DNA of 8,139 nucleotides from Spirochaetaceae bacterium (GCA_031290205.1 JAITNZ010000056.1:1-8139), one strand, 5' to 3'; shown: positions 1 to 5,951, numbered from the stretch's first letter. Notes: generated from the sequence alone by a model not told the origin. Numbers and translations are program-made.

Positions 1-1
1 A

Positions 2-27
2 TCCTTTGCCGTCTTTCCGGCTGTCAA
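2..27 (-). promoter_or_regulatory. Shine-Dalgarno-like site abutted by a conserved hairpin (left copy)
   Basis: On the minus strand a hairpin GCCG-GAAAGA-CGGC (21-8) is followed immediately by AAAGGA (7-2), a Shine-Dalgarno-like sequence. The lipoprotein gene has the same arrangement at 7425-7406, with stem GCTG/CAGC, so one stem pair changed from T-A to C-G without loss of pairing. There the ATG lies 7 nt after AAAGGA. By analogy a leftward gene should start about 6-9 nt beyond the left edge. That start is not visible. Confidence 0.45.
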
Positions 28-67
28 AATTATTTTTGCACCATAATGGCGTAAAAAGTCTTGTTCG

Positions 68-95
68 CAGGCGCTCTCGTGTCGAAGCGTGCCTG
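68..95 (-). promoter_or_regulatory. Strong hairpin in the leftward leader
   Basis: CAGGC (68-72) pairs with GCCTG (91-95), GCT (73-75) with AGC (86-88), and TCG (77-79) with CGA (83-85) around a TGT loop. This gives 11 base pairs with a single-base bulge and a 2-nt bulge. No T-run follows on either strand, so it does not look like an intrinsic terminator. It lies in the presumed 5' leader of the leftward gene. Function unknown. Confidence 0.4.
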
Positions 96-206
96 ATACC
101 GTGTGTGAAAATATTATAAACCGATGTTTTCTCCATAGAGGAAATGACCGGTGCTCTGCTATAGGGAAAAAGTCCGTGTTTGTTCTTTTTAAGTGCGCCC
201 GCGTAT

Positions 207-219
207 GGGGGGGGGGGGG
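207..219. repeat. Homopolymeric G13 (C13) tract
   Basis: Thirteen consecutive G on the plus strand, which is C13 in the sense of the leftward transcript. In the minus-strand open frame it encodes four prolines. Tracts of this length slip readily during replication. In treponemes such G/C runs are established phase-variation elements near surface-protein genes. Here it lies between two conserved leader elements rather than between a -35 and a -10 box. Confidence 0.9.
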
Positions 220-222
220 CAA

Positions 223-251
223 ATGAGCAATTAAGAATGAGCAATGAGCAA
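223..251. repeat. Three ATGAGCAA direct repeats
   Basis: ATGAGCAA occurs at 223-230, 237-244 and 244-251, the last two sharing one base. The block sits almost next to the G13 tract and looks like an unstable low-complexity intergenic insertion. It contributes to the implausible composition of the overlapping open frame. Confidence 0.85.
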
Positions 252-321
252 TGTTTTTGTTCGAGAGCCGCTGGTTTTCGCCTCGGGGGCGGGGTTTTGC
301 TTGGAGGAGAGCCATGAATGT

Positions 322-366
322 CCTTTTCCCCGTGAAGGTAAGGCATAAAAGTGCCTGTGGCACTGA
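322..366 (-). promoter_or_regulatory. Conserved leader element, copy 1 of 2
   Basis: Read on the minus strand, this 45-nt stretch aligns with 7544-7499 upstream of the lipoprotein gene at about 33 of 46 columns. The shared blocks are TCAGTGC, AGGC, ATGCC, CCTTCAC and GGAAAAGG. The first part folds as AGTGCC-ACA-GGCACT followed by TTT. The second copy can form the corresponding AGTGC/GCGCT stem, with a G-T pair replacing an A-T pair. It lies about 130 nt downstream of the predicted transcript start. Role unknown; a structured RNA leader or a short dispersed repeat would both fit. Confidence 0.45.
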
Positions 367-499
367 AATAGGCTGAGTTTTGCTTTGCGGACGGGGTTTT
401 ACTCCGAAAAGCAGCGGGAGTGTTGTTAAAAGGGTGAAAATTGTAAAAAATTCACTGTTTTGTATGAAATTTTTGGGATGCCTAACCTTCATGCTCAGT

Positions 500-527
500 A
501 TTCTAACAGATGCAAATTATTTGTCAA
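500..527 (-). promoter_or_regulatory. Sigma70-type promoter facing left
   Basis: On the minus strand there is a perfect -35 box TTGACA (527-522), a 16-bp AT-rich spacer and a -10 box TAGAAT (505-500), 5 of 6 to consensus. The predicted start of transcription is about 493. Nothing recognisable lies immediately downstream, so it probably serves the gene whose leader reaches the left edge of the window. Confidence 0.6.
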
Positions 528-595
528 GAGGGGGATGGGGAAAAACGCTCGTTGTGTTTACGGCACTCCGTTGCAATAGCCCGTTGCCTGTCTTC

Positions 596-678
596 CGCGC
601 TAGGGATAGAAGCGGAATTTTTTGCCGCGCTTGCGTGGTAAAAAATTGGAGCGGATAGCCCGACCCCGCATCGCGGGG
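596..678 (+). ncRNA. Flavo-1-like structured RNA element (tentative)
   Basis: A 14-bp near-perfect stem joins 616-629 to 634-647 around a CTTG loop, with G-T pairs at two places. It is flanked by two same-direction copies of AGCGG (611-615 and 650-654), inside GGGATAG on the left and GGATAGCCC on the right, so GGG and CCC can close the element around a symmetric internal loop. A second hairpin follows: CCCCGC-ATC-GCGGGG (664-678). The AGCGG...AGCGGATAGCCCG layout around a variable stem matches my memory of an element common in Bacteroidetes intergenic regions, which I associate with Flavo-1. Strand and family are inferred from memory. The structure itself is directly visible. Function unknown. 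Confidence 0.45.
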
Positions 679-747
679 GAGCGCCCTTATCTTCATGGTA
701 CAGCCCCTGCTTCCTGATTGAGGGAATAGAGGGATTGCTTTTTGTTC

Positions 748-821
748 TGCGACACGGCTGATTCGAACAGCCCACCTACGGCTTAGAAGGCCGTTGCTCT
801 ATCCAAATGAGCTAGTGTCGC
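748..821 (-). tRNA. tRNA-Arg (anticodon UCU)
   Basis: On the minus strand all four arms pair. The acceptor is GCGACAC/GTGTCGC. The D arm is GCTC/GAGC with GG and A21 in the loop. The anticodon stem is ACGGC/GCCGT with loop CTTCTAA, so the anticodon is TCT (positions 34-36). The T arm is GGCTG/CAGCC with loop TTCGAAT. T8, A14 and the T-loop bases are conserved. The gene is 74 nt including the discriminator A (748). The next bases are GAA, so CCA is not encoded and must be added by CCA-adding enzyme. It reads AGA codons and lies head to head with the surE operon. Confidence 0.96.
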
Positions 822-825
822 TTTC

Positions 826-854
826 TTGATAAAATCTAGCATATCCTGTAAACT
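826..854 (+). promoter_or_regulatory. Candidate promoter of the surE operon
   Basis: A -35-like TTGATA (826-831, 5 of 6), a 17-bp spacer and a -10-like TAAACT (849-854, 4 of 6) precede surE. This predicts transcription from about 861, just at the ribosome binding site. The boxes fall in the 55 bp between the divergent tRNA and surE, so the two promoters must be interleaved. Confidence 0.35.
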
Positions 855-876
855 TGGTCTAGGGGAACCTTATACA

Positions 877-1605
877 ATGAAAATTTTACTTACTAATGAT
901 GATGGGTTTGAGGCGGCGGGCATCATTGCGCTTGGGGCTGCGCTGAAAAACGCGGGGCATGAGGTGCTGACGGTCGCGCCGGAGCAGGATATGTCGGGCA
1001 CGTCTCATTCTATGTCGATTACGCGGCGGGTTGCGGTTAAAAAGCATGCCGAGGATTTTTGGATTTGCCGGGGGACGCCGGTTGATTGCGTTATCTCGGT
1101 GGTTTCAGGCGGGATTGCTTTTAAGCCGGACGTGGTCGTTTCAGGGGTGAACGCGGGGGCGAATCTGGGCACCGATATTATCTATTCGGGGACGGCGGCG
1201 GCGGCGCGGCAGGCGGCTCTGGGCGGTTTTCCCGCCATCGCATTTTCGCTGGTGGGGGAGGCGCCCTACTTTTGGGAGGAGGCGGCGCGCTGGGCGGCGG
1301 AGCATTTCGACGAGTTGCTCGACCGCTGGACGCGCGATGTCTTCATCAATGTGAATATGCCGAATATTCCCGCAATTACTTCGGGGGTTGAGGTGGGTTT
1401 CCCGTCTCGGCGCTACTATATTGAACAGTTGGCGGCGGTGGATAGCGGCGGGGGCTGGAAGACGCTCAATATCGAGAGTTTTGAGGTCGAAACTGATTTT
1501 GAAGAGGGCTCCGACCATAATCTTGTGGCGCTGAAAAAGGCGGCGGTCAGCGCGATTTTTTTGCATCCGGTTACGCCTGAAATGCTGAAGGAAAGAGCAG
1601 AATGA
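877..1605 (+). CDS. surE: SurE 5'/3'-nucleotidase (survival protein)
   Basis: SurE is a cytoplasmic metal-dependent phosphatase that hydrolyses nucleoside 5'- and 3'-monophosphates and can have exopolyphosphatase activity. The 242-residue product has the full family signature: TNDDG near the N-terminus with metal ligands D8 and D9, S40 in the SGTSHS loop, GTPVDC (66-71), and SGVNAGANLG with ligand N92, followed by the IYSGTAAAARQA helix. Length is in the usual range. The ATG at 877 was chosen over an in-frame TTG at 826 because homology starts exactly there and AGGGGA (861-866) precedes it. It is the first gene of an operon: its stop overlaps the next start as ATGA. Codons are unusually G- and T-ending compared with the third gene of the operon. 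Confidence 0.97.
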   Translation: MKILLTNDDGFEAAGIIALGAALKNAGHEVLTVAPEQDMSGTSHSMSITRRVAVKKHAEDFWICRGTPVDCVISVVSGGIAFKPDVVVSGVNAGANLGTDIIYSGTAAAARQAALGGFPAIAFSLVGEAPYFWEEAARWAAEHFDELLDRWTRDVFINVNMPNIPAITSGVEVGFPSRRYYIEQLAAVDSGGGWKTLNIESFEVETDFEEGSDHNLVALKKAAVSAIFLHPVTPEMLKERAE

Positions 1606-2282
1606 AAAATAAATACGATGAGGCTGTCCGGTTTTTTAACTTGAAGCGTTGGGATTCGGCGCTGCAAACGTTTCTGCTTGTTGATACCGAAAATTATAGC
1701 ACGGAGCAAAAAACTGAGTTGGCTTACTATTTGGGGCTTTGCTATACGAAGCTGGAGCGCTATAACGATGCGCTTATCTACTTGGATCAGGTGGTTTCCG
1801 CCAATGCGGGGACGCTGCGCACCTGCCAGTGCCGGCTGACCCTCGCCTATATTTATGTGACGACCCGCCGCCCCAAAATGGCGGAATTTGAGCTTGAACG
1901 CCTCGTCAAGAGCGGGTTTCAGTCTGCTCAGATTAGCAACATGATGGGTTTTGCCGCCTGGGCGCAGAACGAGACTGAGCAGGCTATCGAATACTACGAG
2001 AAGGCGCTGGAATTGGATGCGAATAATCCAACGGCGCTGAACTGTCTGGGCTTTATTCTTGCCGAAACGGGCACGAATGTGCAGCGGGGCATCGAACTCT
2101 GCAAAAAGGCGCTGGATAAGCACCCGAATAACGCCGCCTACATGGATTCGATAGGCTGGGCATACTACAAAATCGGCGAGATTACCGAAGCCCGCGCCTG
2201 GTTGCGCCGCGCGCTGGATATTGCCCCCCGCCAGAGGGAAATATCCGCGCACATGAAGACGCTCGTCGGCGAGGCGACGTAA
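1602..2282 (+). CDS. Cytoplasmic TPR-repeat protein
   Basis: The 226-residue product is almost entirely tetratricopeptide repeats, at roughly 4-31, 37-70, 74-107, 109-142, 143-177 and 178-211. The last three are the clearest, with the usual small and aromatic positions (for example MMGFAAWAQNETEQAIEYY and DSIGWAYYKIGEITEARAWL). There is no signal peptide or membrane segment, so it should be cytoplasmic and act as a protein-protein scaffold. The partner is unknown. The start overlaps the surE stop by 4 nt, with AAGGA upstream inside surE, so translation is probably coupled. The downstream gene starts 3 nt after its stop and also carries TPR-like helices, which suggests that the two products belong to one process. 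Specific function not recognised. Confidence 0.9.
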   Translation: MKNKYDEAVRFFNLKRWDSALQTFLLVDTENYSTEQKTELAYYLGLCYTKLERYNDALIYLDQVVSANAGTLRTCQCRLTLAYIYVTTRRPKMAEFELERLVKSGFQSAQISNMMGFAAWAQNETEQAIEYYEKALELDANNPTALNCLGFILAETGTNVQRGIELCKKALDKHPNNAAYMDSIGWAYYKIGEITEARAWLRRALDIAPRQREISAHMKTLVGEAT

Positions 2283-2285
2283 GTT

Positions 2286-4376
2286 ATGCACGCTTCTTGG
2301 CGGACGGCGGCGCTCATTTTGTTGCTGCTCTCTCCGCCTCTCTTTGCACAGGAGGATGCCAACTTCGGCGCCGATTTCGATGCGTTGAACGCGCGGGAAT
2401 CGTTGCGAATCGGGCTGGAGGCGTATAACCGGTTTGCCTTTAACGAGGCAATCCTCGCACTGGAACAATCGCTCGCCTACCGCCCGGGCAACGCCCTCAT
2501 TCTGAACTGGCTCGGCAAAGCGTATTACCGCTCAGGGCTCGAAGACATCGCGATAAGTTCCTGGCGCTCGGCGCTTGAAGGCTATGCCCCCGGCTCGGCG
2601 GAAGCGGTTCTGATTAACAGCCGTATCGAATTTGTCCGCAACCGCCGCAGCCTTTTCCCCATAATGCGGGAAGTTTCCCGCTATGTCGAAACCGGCTTCT
2701 TCCCCGGTAAGCGCGAAAATGTGGCGGTTTACAGCCAGCCGACGGCAGTTCTGTCCTGCGAAGACGGCTCCCACTGGGCGGTGGCGTTCGGTAGCAACGA
2801 GCTTGTCCGCCTCGACGTAAACGGCATCGTCCGCGCGCGACAGCGGGGACCGCTTGCGGGCTTCGACCGCCCCTACGACATCGTGCGGGGGCTGGACGGC
2901 AAACTCTTCGTCTCTGAATTCCGCGGCGGGAGGATCAGCGTGCTGTCCGAAAACGGCGACTGGCTTTCCTACATCGGGTCGAAAGGGCTTGCCGAAGGAC
3001 AGTTGCTCGGACCCGCCGCCCTTGCCATCGACGACGAAGGCTACCTTTATACCGCCGAATTCGGCAACAAACGCATCTCGAAGTTCGACCCCGACGGCGC
3101 CTTCATCAACGCCTTCGGCAAACGGGAGGGCGGCTTCCCAGGCTTCCTTTCCCCGACGGGGATTGCCTACAAAAACGGCATCATCTATGCGGCGGATAGC
3201 ATAGCCCGCACGATATATATGTTCGACCGCAACGGGACTTACCGCGGAATCCTCACCTCCGAAGGCTTGAACGCGCCCGAAAGCCTTAAATTTTTCCCCG
3301 ACGGCAGCCTCCTCGTCGCCGACACGCGGCGCTTGCTCCTCATCGATACGGATTCTACCATCGTCAAAGAAATTACCGCATCGGGGAACTCCCGTATCCG
3401 CTACGTCGGCGCCGACCTGGACGCAAACGGCGAAATCCTTGCCGCGAATTTTAACGAAAACGAAATTACCGTGCTTGCCGCCTTGAACGACGTCGCTTCC
3501 GGCTTGTTCGTCCAGATCGAGCGCGTCGTAACCGGCAGCTTCCCCAACATCATGCTGGAACTCTCCGTGCACGATGCTGCCCGACGCCCGATTATCGGCT
3601 TGGACCGCTCCAATTTTTTTCTAAGTGAGCGCGGCTATCCCGCGGCGGCGGCGGAATTCCTCGGCGCAGGCAATGCCGGCTCCCAAGCAGACATCGCAGT
3701 GCTAATCGAACGCTCCGAGCGCACCCAGTCTAGAGCTACCGATATTGCCGCCGCCCTCGGCGACATCAACCGTGCGCTCCAAGAGTCGGGCGGAAATCTC
3801 GCGTCAATAGTGTCGGCAGGCGCGCTCCCCGTCCTCGAACGCTTCGATACCAACAGACCAAACTCGCTTGCGGTGTTAGCCTCGGGCTCTTCGGGCGGCG
3901 GGGCTTCAGGCAGTGCCTCAGGCACATGGACGGCGCGCTGGCGTTTTGACTTAGGTCTCCGGCTCGCCGCCACCGATCTGCTCCCCCGCGCAAAAAAACG
4001 CGCCCTTCTCTTCATCAGTTCCGGCGAACTCGGCGGCGAAGCCTTCGAACAATACAGCCTCTCCGAGCTCGCTTCCTACCTCGCCAACAACGGCATCTCG
4101 TTTTACTGCGTCTTAATCGGCGGAAACGAAGCCTCCCCGGAAATCGAATATCTCTGCGGCGAAACCGGCGGCAAAACGCTCCACCTCTACCGCCCAGCAG
4201 GTATAGGCGCCGAGATCAAAACCCTTACGCGTATGCCGGCAGGCACCTACCTCTACTCGTTCACCACCGGCATGCCAAGCAACTTCGGACGCTCCTACCT
4301 CCCCATCTCCGCCGAGGTACACCTCCTCGAACGCTCCGGTCGCGACGACTCCGGCTACTTCGCCCCCCTAGAATGA
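2286..4376 (+). CDS. Exported TPR / six-bladed beta-propeller (NHL-like) / VWA-like protein
   Basis: This 696-residue protein has a Sec-type signal peptide (R6, hydrophobic core 8-20, likely cleavage after LFA at 19-21). TPR-like helices follow at about 39-100, then a propeller of NHL-like strands at about 150-400, with repeated motifs such as DGKLFVSEFRGGRISVL (204-220), EGYLYTAEFGNKRISKFD (251-268) and DGSLLVADTRR (339-349). Residues 417-451 match the beta segment that commonly precedes VWFA-related domains. A VWA-like fold follows at about 468-660. Its metal site looks lost: the DxSxS position reads ERSER (475-479), and the later acidic position reads FISSGE (576-581). A Ser/Gly-rich insert (533-546) interrupts it. 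It is probably periplasmic or surface located, a binding or scaffold protein rather than an enzyme. The start follows GAGG with 11-nt spacing. Partners are unknown. Confidence 0.88.
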   Translation: MHASWRTAALILLLLSPPLFAQEDANFGADFDALNARESLRIGLEAYNRFAFNEAILALEQSLAYRPGNALILNWLGKAYYRSGLEDIAISSWRSALEGYAPGSAEAVLINSRIEFVRNRRSLFPIMREVSRYVETGFFPGKRENVAVYSQPTAVLSCEDGSHWAVAFGSNELVRLDVNGIVRARQRGPLAGFDRPYDIVRGLDGKLFVSEFRGGRISVLSENGDWLSYIGSKGLAEGQLLGPAALAIDDEGYLYTAEFGNKRISKFDPDGAFINAFGKREGGFPGFLSPTGIAYKNGIIYAADSIARTIYMFDRNGTYRGILTSEGLNAPESLKFFPDGSLLVADTRRLLLIDTDSTIVKEITASGNSRIRYVGADLDANGEILAANFNENEITVLAALNDVASGLFVQIERVVTGSFPNIMLELSVHDAARRPIIGLDRSNFFLSERGYPAAAAEFLGAGNAGSQADIAVLIERSERTQSRATDIAAALGDINRALQESGGNLASIVSAGALPVLERFDTNRPNSLAVLASGSSGGGASGSASGTWTARWRFDLGLRLAATDLLPRAKKRALLFISSGELGGEAFEQYSLSELASYLANNGISFYCVLIGGNEASPEIEYLCGETGGKTLHLYRPAGIGAEIKTLTRMPAGTYLYSFTTGMPSNFGRSYLPISAEVHLLERSGRDDSGYFAPLE

Positions 4377-4408
4377 TTTTGAAGAAGTAATGCCCAGAAA
4401 AGACGCTT

Positions 4409-4572
4409 ATGGAACTAGCATACACCTATTGGACGACTGATGATGTCCGGCTTATTCGAAATCTGGACGCATACCCAAGTCATTTCAGGGACGCGACATT
4501 ACCGAGCTTGAGGCGATGCTCAAGCCCGCCCGCAAGCCGGACCCCAGCGCGTATAAAATCCTGACACCATGA
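4409..4572 (+). pseudogene. HicB-like antitoxin remnant, frameshifted
   Basis: The ATG at 4409 begins MELAYTYW...LDAYPSH, close to the N-terminus of HicB-family antitoxins (YTYW...GYLxxYPxxxTQG). The frame is then lost. From 4486 the neighbouring frame continues as QGRDITELEAMLK, the next HicB block, and ends at TGA 4570-4572. The join at about 4483-4486 is consistent with a 1-nt deletion (or a 4-nt one if a Thr codon is missing). The C-terminal DNA-binding half is absent and no HicA toxin is visible, so this is an orphan fragment. In the first frame the ORF stops after 51 codons. It lies 32 bp after the operon. Confidence 0.6.
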
Positions 4573-4596
4573 TCTTTTTCGACAACGTCAAGCATT

Positions 4597-4630
4597 GCTA
4601 AAATAGTAAAATAGTTTGCGTAATTTTAGC
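4597..4630. terminator. AT-rich inverted repeat between convergent genes (possible weak terminator)
   Basis: GCTAAAAT (4597-4604) and ATTTTAGC (4623-4630) are perfect inverted repeats around an 18-nt loop, which itself continues a tandem AAAATAGT pair (4600-4615). It sits 10 bp downstream of rtcB, between convergent transcripts. The stem is short and AT-rich, with no clean T-run, so terminator activity is only a possibility. Confidence 0.3.
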
Positions 4631-4640
4631 GTTCATGGAC

Positions 4641-5882
4641 TTACTCCGCCGCTTTGTAATTGTATACCGGTTTGATGATGTTCAAAATACGGGCGGTGGG
4701 CGCGATGTTGGCGACTATCTCGTCCATGTTTTTATATGCCATAGGGCTTTCGTCGAGGGTCGCTTGATTTACCGATGTGGAATAAATACCGGACATGGTT
4801 TTCTGGTACTCATCCAGCGAGAGCGTCGCAAACGCTTTCGTCCGACTCATCACGCGACCGGCGCCATGTGGCGCGGAGTAATTCCAGTCGCGGTTGCCAA
4901 GCCCTTCACAGACAAGACTGCCGTCGCGCATATTTATCGGGATAAGTATCTTCTCGCCAGATCTCGCGGATACCGCGCCTTTTCGTAATATCATGCTGCC
5001 GCTGCTGGCGGCGTCTGCAATGGCAATATAATTGTGAATCGTAGTAAATCGTTCGGCAAGCGCGTCATCCGGTATTGCTAACGCGGTGAGGATTTCAGCC
5101 ATCATCGCTTTGCGATTAAGCGCCGCAAAAAATTGGACAATTTGCATATCGTTGATGTAATCGTCAAACAACTCGCCTGAAACATAGGCGAGGTCTTGCG
5201 GTATATCAACAATAACTTGCGCCTTTATTTCCGCGATAAGGCTTTGTATTTCTTGTTGCCGCCCCGCCGCCTTAAAAGCCGCGATTTTTTCCGCAATATC
5301 ATCCTTCCGGTTCTGATTAAGCTGCGCCCACGCTTCCGTCTGATAATACTCGGCAATCTCGGTTCCCAAATGTCGGCTTCCCGAATGAATAACGATATAC
5401 AGATTCCCGCCGCCGTCGCGGTCCGCCTCGATAAAATGATTCCCGCCGCCAAGCGTACCAACGCTCTTTTGCGCCCTGGACAGATTTATCCTGGGACAGC
5501 GAATTTTATCAAAAGCAATTTTAGCGCTAAGCGCGTGAACATCATCGCGTATATCCCTTCCACTGGGGATTTTCGCGTGAATAATCGCGTCAAGCCGCAC
5601 CGGATCAAAATCCCGCGCGGCGGCGCTATTCGCCGGAATTATCAGCGTCTCCATACCACAACCGATGTCAACGCCCACAAGGTTCGGCACAATTTTGTCG
5701 TGTATCGTCATAGTCGTGCCGATGGTGCAACCCGCTCCGGCGTGAACATCCGGCATCAGGCGTATCGTGCTTCCCGCCGTAAAAGACTGATCGCAGAGCG
5801 TCTTTATCTGTTCCCGCGAATAATCGTCGAGGCTGTCAGTAAAAACCTTCGCGCTATTATATTTACCGTTTATTTCAAGCAT
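4641..5882 (-). CDS. rtcB: RtcB RNA-splicing ligase
   Basis: RtcB joins RNA 2',3'-cyclic phosphate or 3'-phosphate ends to 5'-OH ends using GTP and Mn2+. It repairs broken tRNA or rRNA and is a cytoplasmic enzyme. The 413-residue product is full length. All expected site residues are present: D72 and C75 in VDIGCGM, N148 and H149 in GGGNHFIE, H166 in IHSGSRHLG, H283 in TTIHN, and the guanylylated histidine H339 in SAPHGAGR. The ATG at 5882 is preferred over an in-frame TTG at 5900 because AGGAGG (5893-5888) is placed exactly for it. No archease or RtcA is visible in the window. It lies 94 bp downstream of the lipoprotein gene on the same strand, so cotranscription is possible. It converges on the surE operon. 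Confidence 0.97.
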   Translation of the reverse strand: MLEINGKYNSAKVFTDSLDDYSREQIKTLCDQSFTAGSTIRLMPDVHAGAGCTIGTTMTIHDKIVPNLVGVDIGCGMETLIIPANSAAARDFDPVRLDAIIHAKIPSGRDIRDDVHALSAKIAFDKIRCPRINLSRAQKSVGTLGGGNHFIEADRDGGGNLYIVIHSGSRHLGTEIAEYYQTEAWAQLNQNRKDDIAEKIAAFKAAGRQQEIQSLIAEIKAQVIVDIPQDLAYVSGELFDDYINDMQIVQFFAALNRKAMMAEILTALAIPDDALAERFTTIHNYIAIADAASSGSMILRKGAVSARSGEKILIPINMRDGSLVCEGLGNRDWNYSAPHGAGRVMSRTKAFATLSLDEYQKTMSGIYSTSVNQATLDESPMAYKNMDEIVANIAPTARILNIIKPVYNYKAAE

Positions 5883-5887
5883 AGTTC

Positions 5888-5893
5888 CCTCCT
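5888..5893 (-). promoter_or_regulatory. Consensus ribosome binding site of rtcB
   Basis: AGGAGG on the minus strand, 5 nt before the ATG at 5882. It lies inside the longer open frame starting at TTG 5900 and therefore decides the start in favour of 5882. Confidence 0.85.
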
Positions 5894-5920
5894 CTCGCAA
5901 CTCTTGTTATGCGGACTTTC

Positions 5921-5949
5921 AATATAGTTTTATTCGCAGTGGGGTTTAA
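5921..5949 (-). promoter_or_regulatory. Weak candidate promoter for rtcB
   Basis: TTAAAC (5949-5944), a 17-bp spacer and TATATT (5926-5921). The -10 box matches 5 of 6 but the -35 box only 3 of 6. It would give a roughly 30-nt leader for rtcB. Confidence 0.2.
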
Positions 5950-5951
5950 TA

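Larger units (their letters stand above)
1..492 (-). other. Long stop-free frame / leader region running off the left edge (tentative)
   Basis: Read on the minus strand from an ATG at 492-490, 164 codons run to the window edge without a stop. A convincing promoter ends directly upstream, so transcription in this direction is likely. I do not recognise the translation. It is rich in His, Pro, Thr and Arg, and its middle is made of low-complexity DNA: ATGAGCAA repeats and a G13 tract read as four prolines. The start has no clear Shine-Dalgarno site and would be almost leaderless, because the predicted transcript start is about position 493. The left edge matches the untranslated leader of the lipoprotein gene at 7398. 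The better reading is therefore a roughly 490-nt structured leader of a gene that starts outside the window, open by chance. A partial unknown protein cannot be excluded. Confidence 0.25.

Noticed and set aside
113..118. TATAAT on the minus strand as a second leftward promoter
   Set aside because: No acceptable -35 box lies 15-19 bp upstream, whereas 527-500 is a far better promoter in the same direction.
380..658. Plus-strand ORF of 92 codons starting at TTG
   Set aside because: It has no ribosome binding site, no recognisable motif and Cys-rich noise-like composition. It lies across the opposite-strand promoter and the structured RNA element.
826..876. 17-residue N-terminal extension of SurE from TTG 826
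   Set aside because: The SurE family begins at MKILLTNDDG, and AGGGGA is positioned for the ATG at 877. The extension overlaps the candidate promoter.
1416..2468. Minus-strand ORF of 350 codons across surE and the TPR gene
   Set aside because: It is an antisense shadow of two well-supported genes, Arg-rich with no domain, and arises from the GC-rich codon pattern.
2532..3572. Minus-strand ORF of 346 codons inside the propeller gene
   Set aside because: It lies entirely antisense to a gene with clear NHL-like repeats, and its translation is a low-information mirror of them.
4505..4524. Hairpin GCTTGAG/CTCAAGC as terminator of the surE operon
   Set aside because: It has no T-run and falls within the HicB-like coding remnant (ELEAMLK), so the symmetry is probably a coding coincidence.
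5196..5927. Plus-strand ORF of 243 codons antisense to rtcB
   Set aside because: RtcB on the minus strand has every active-site residue. The antisense translation is Arg/Ile-rich and unrecognisable.
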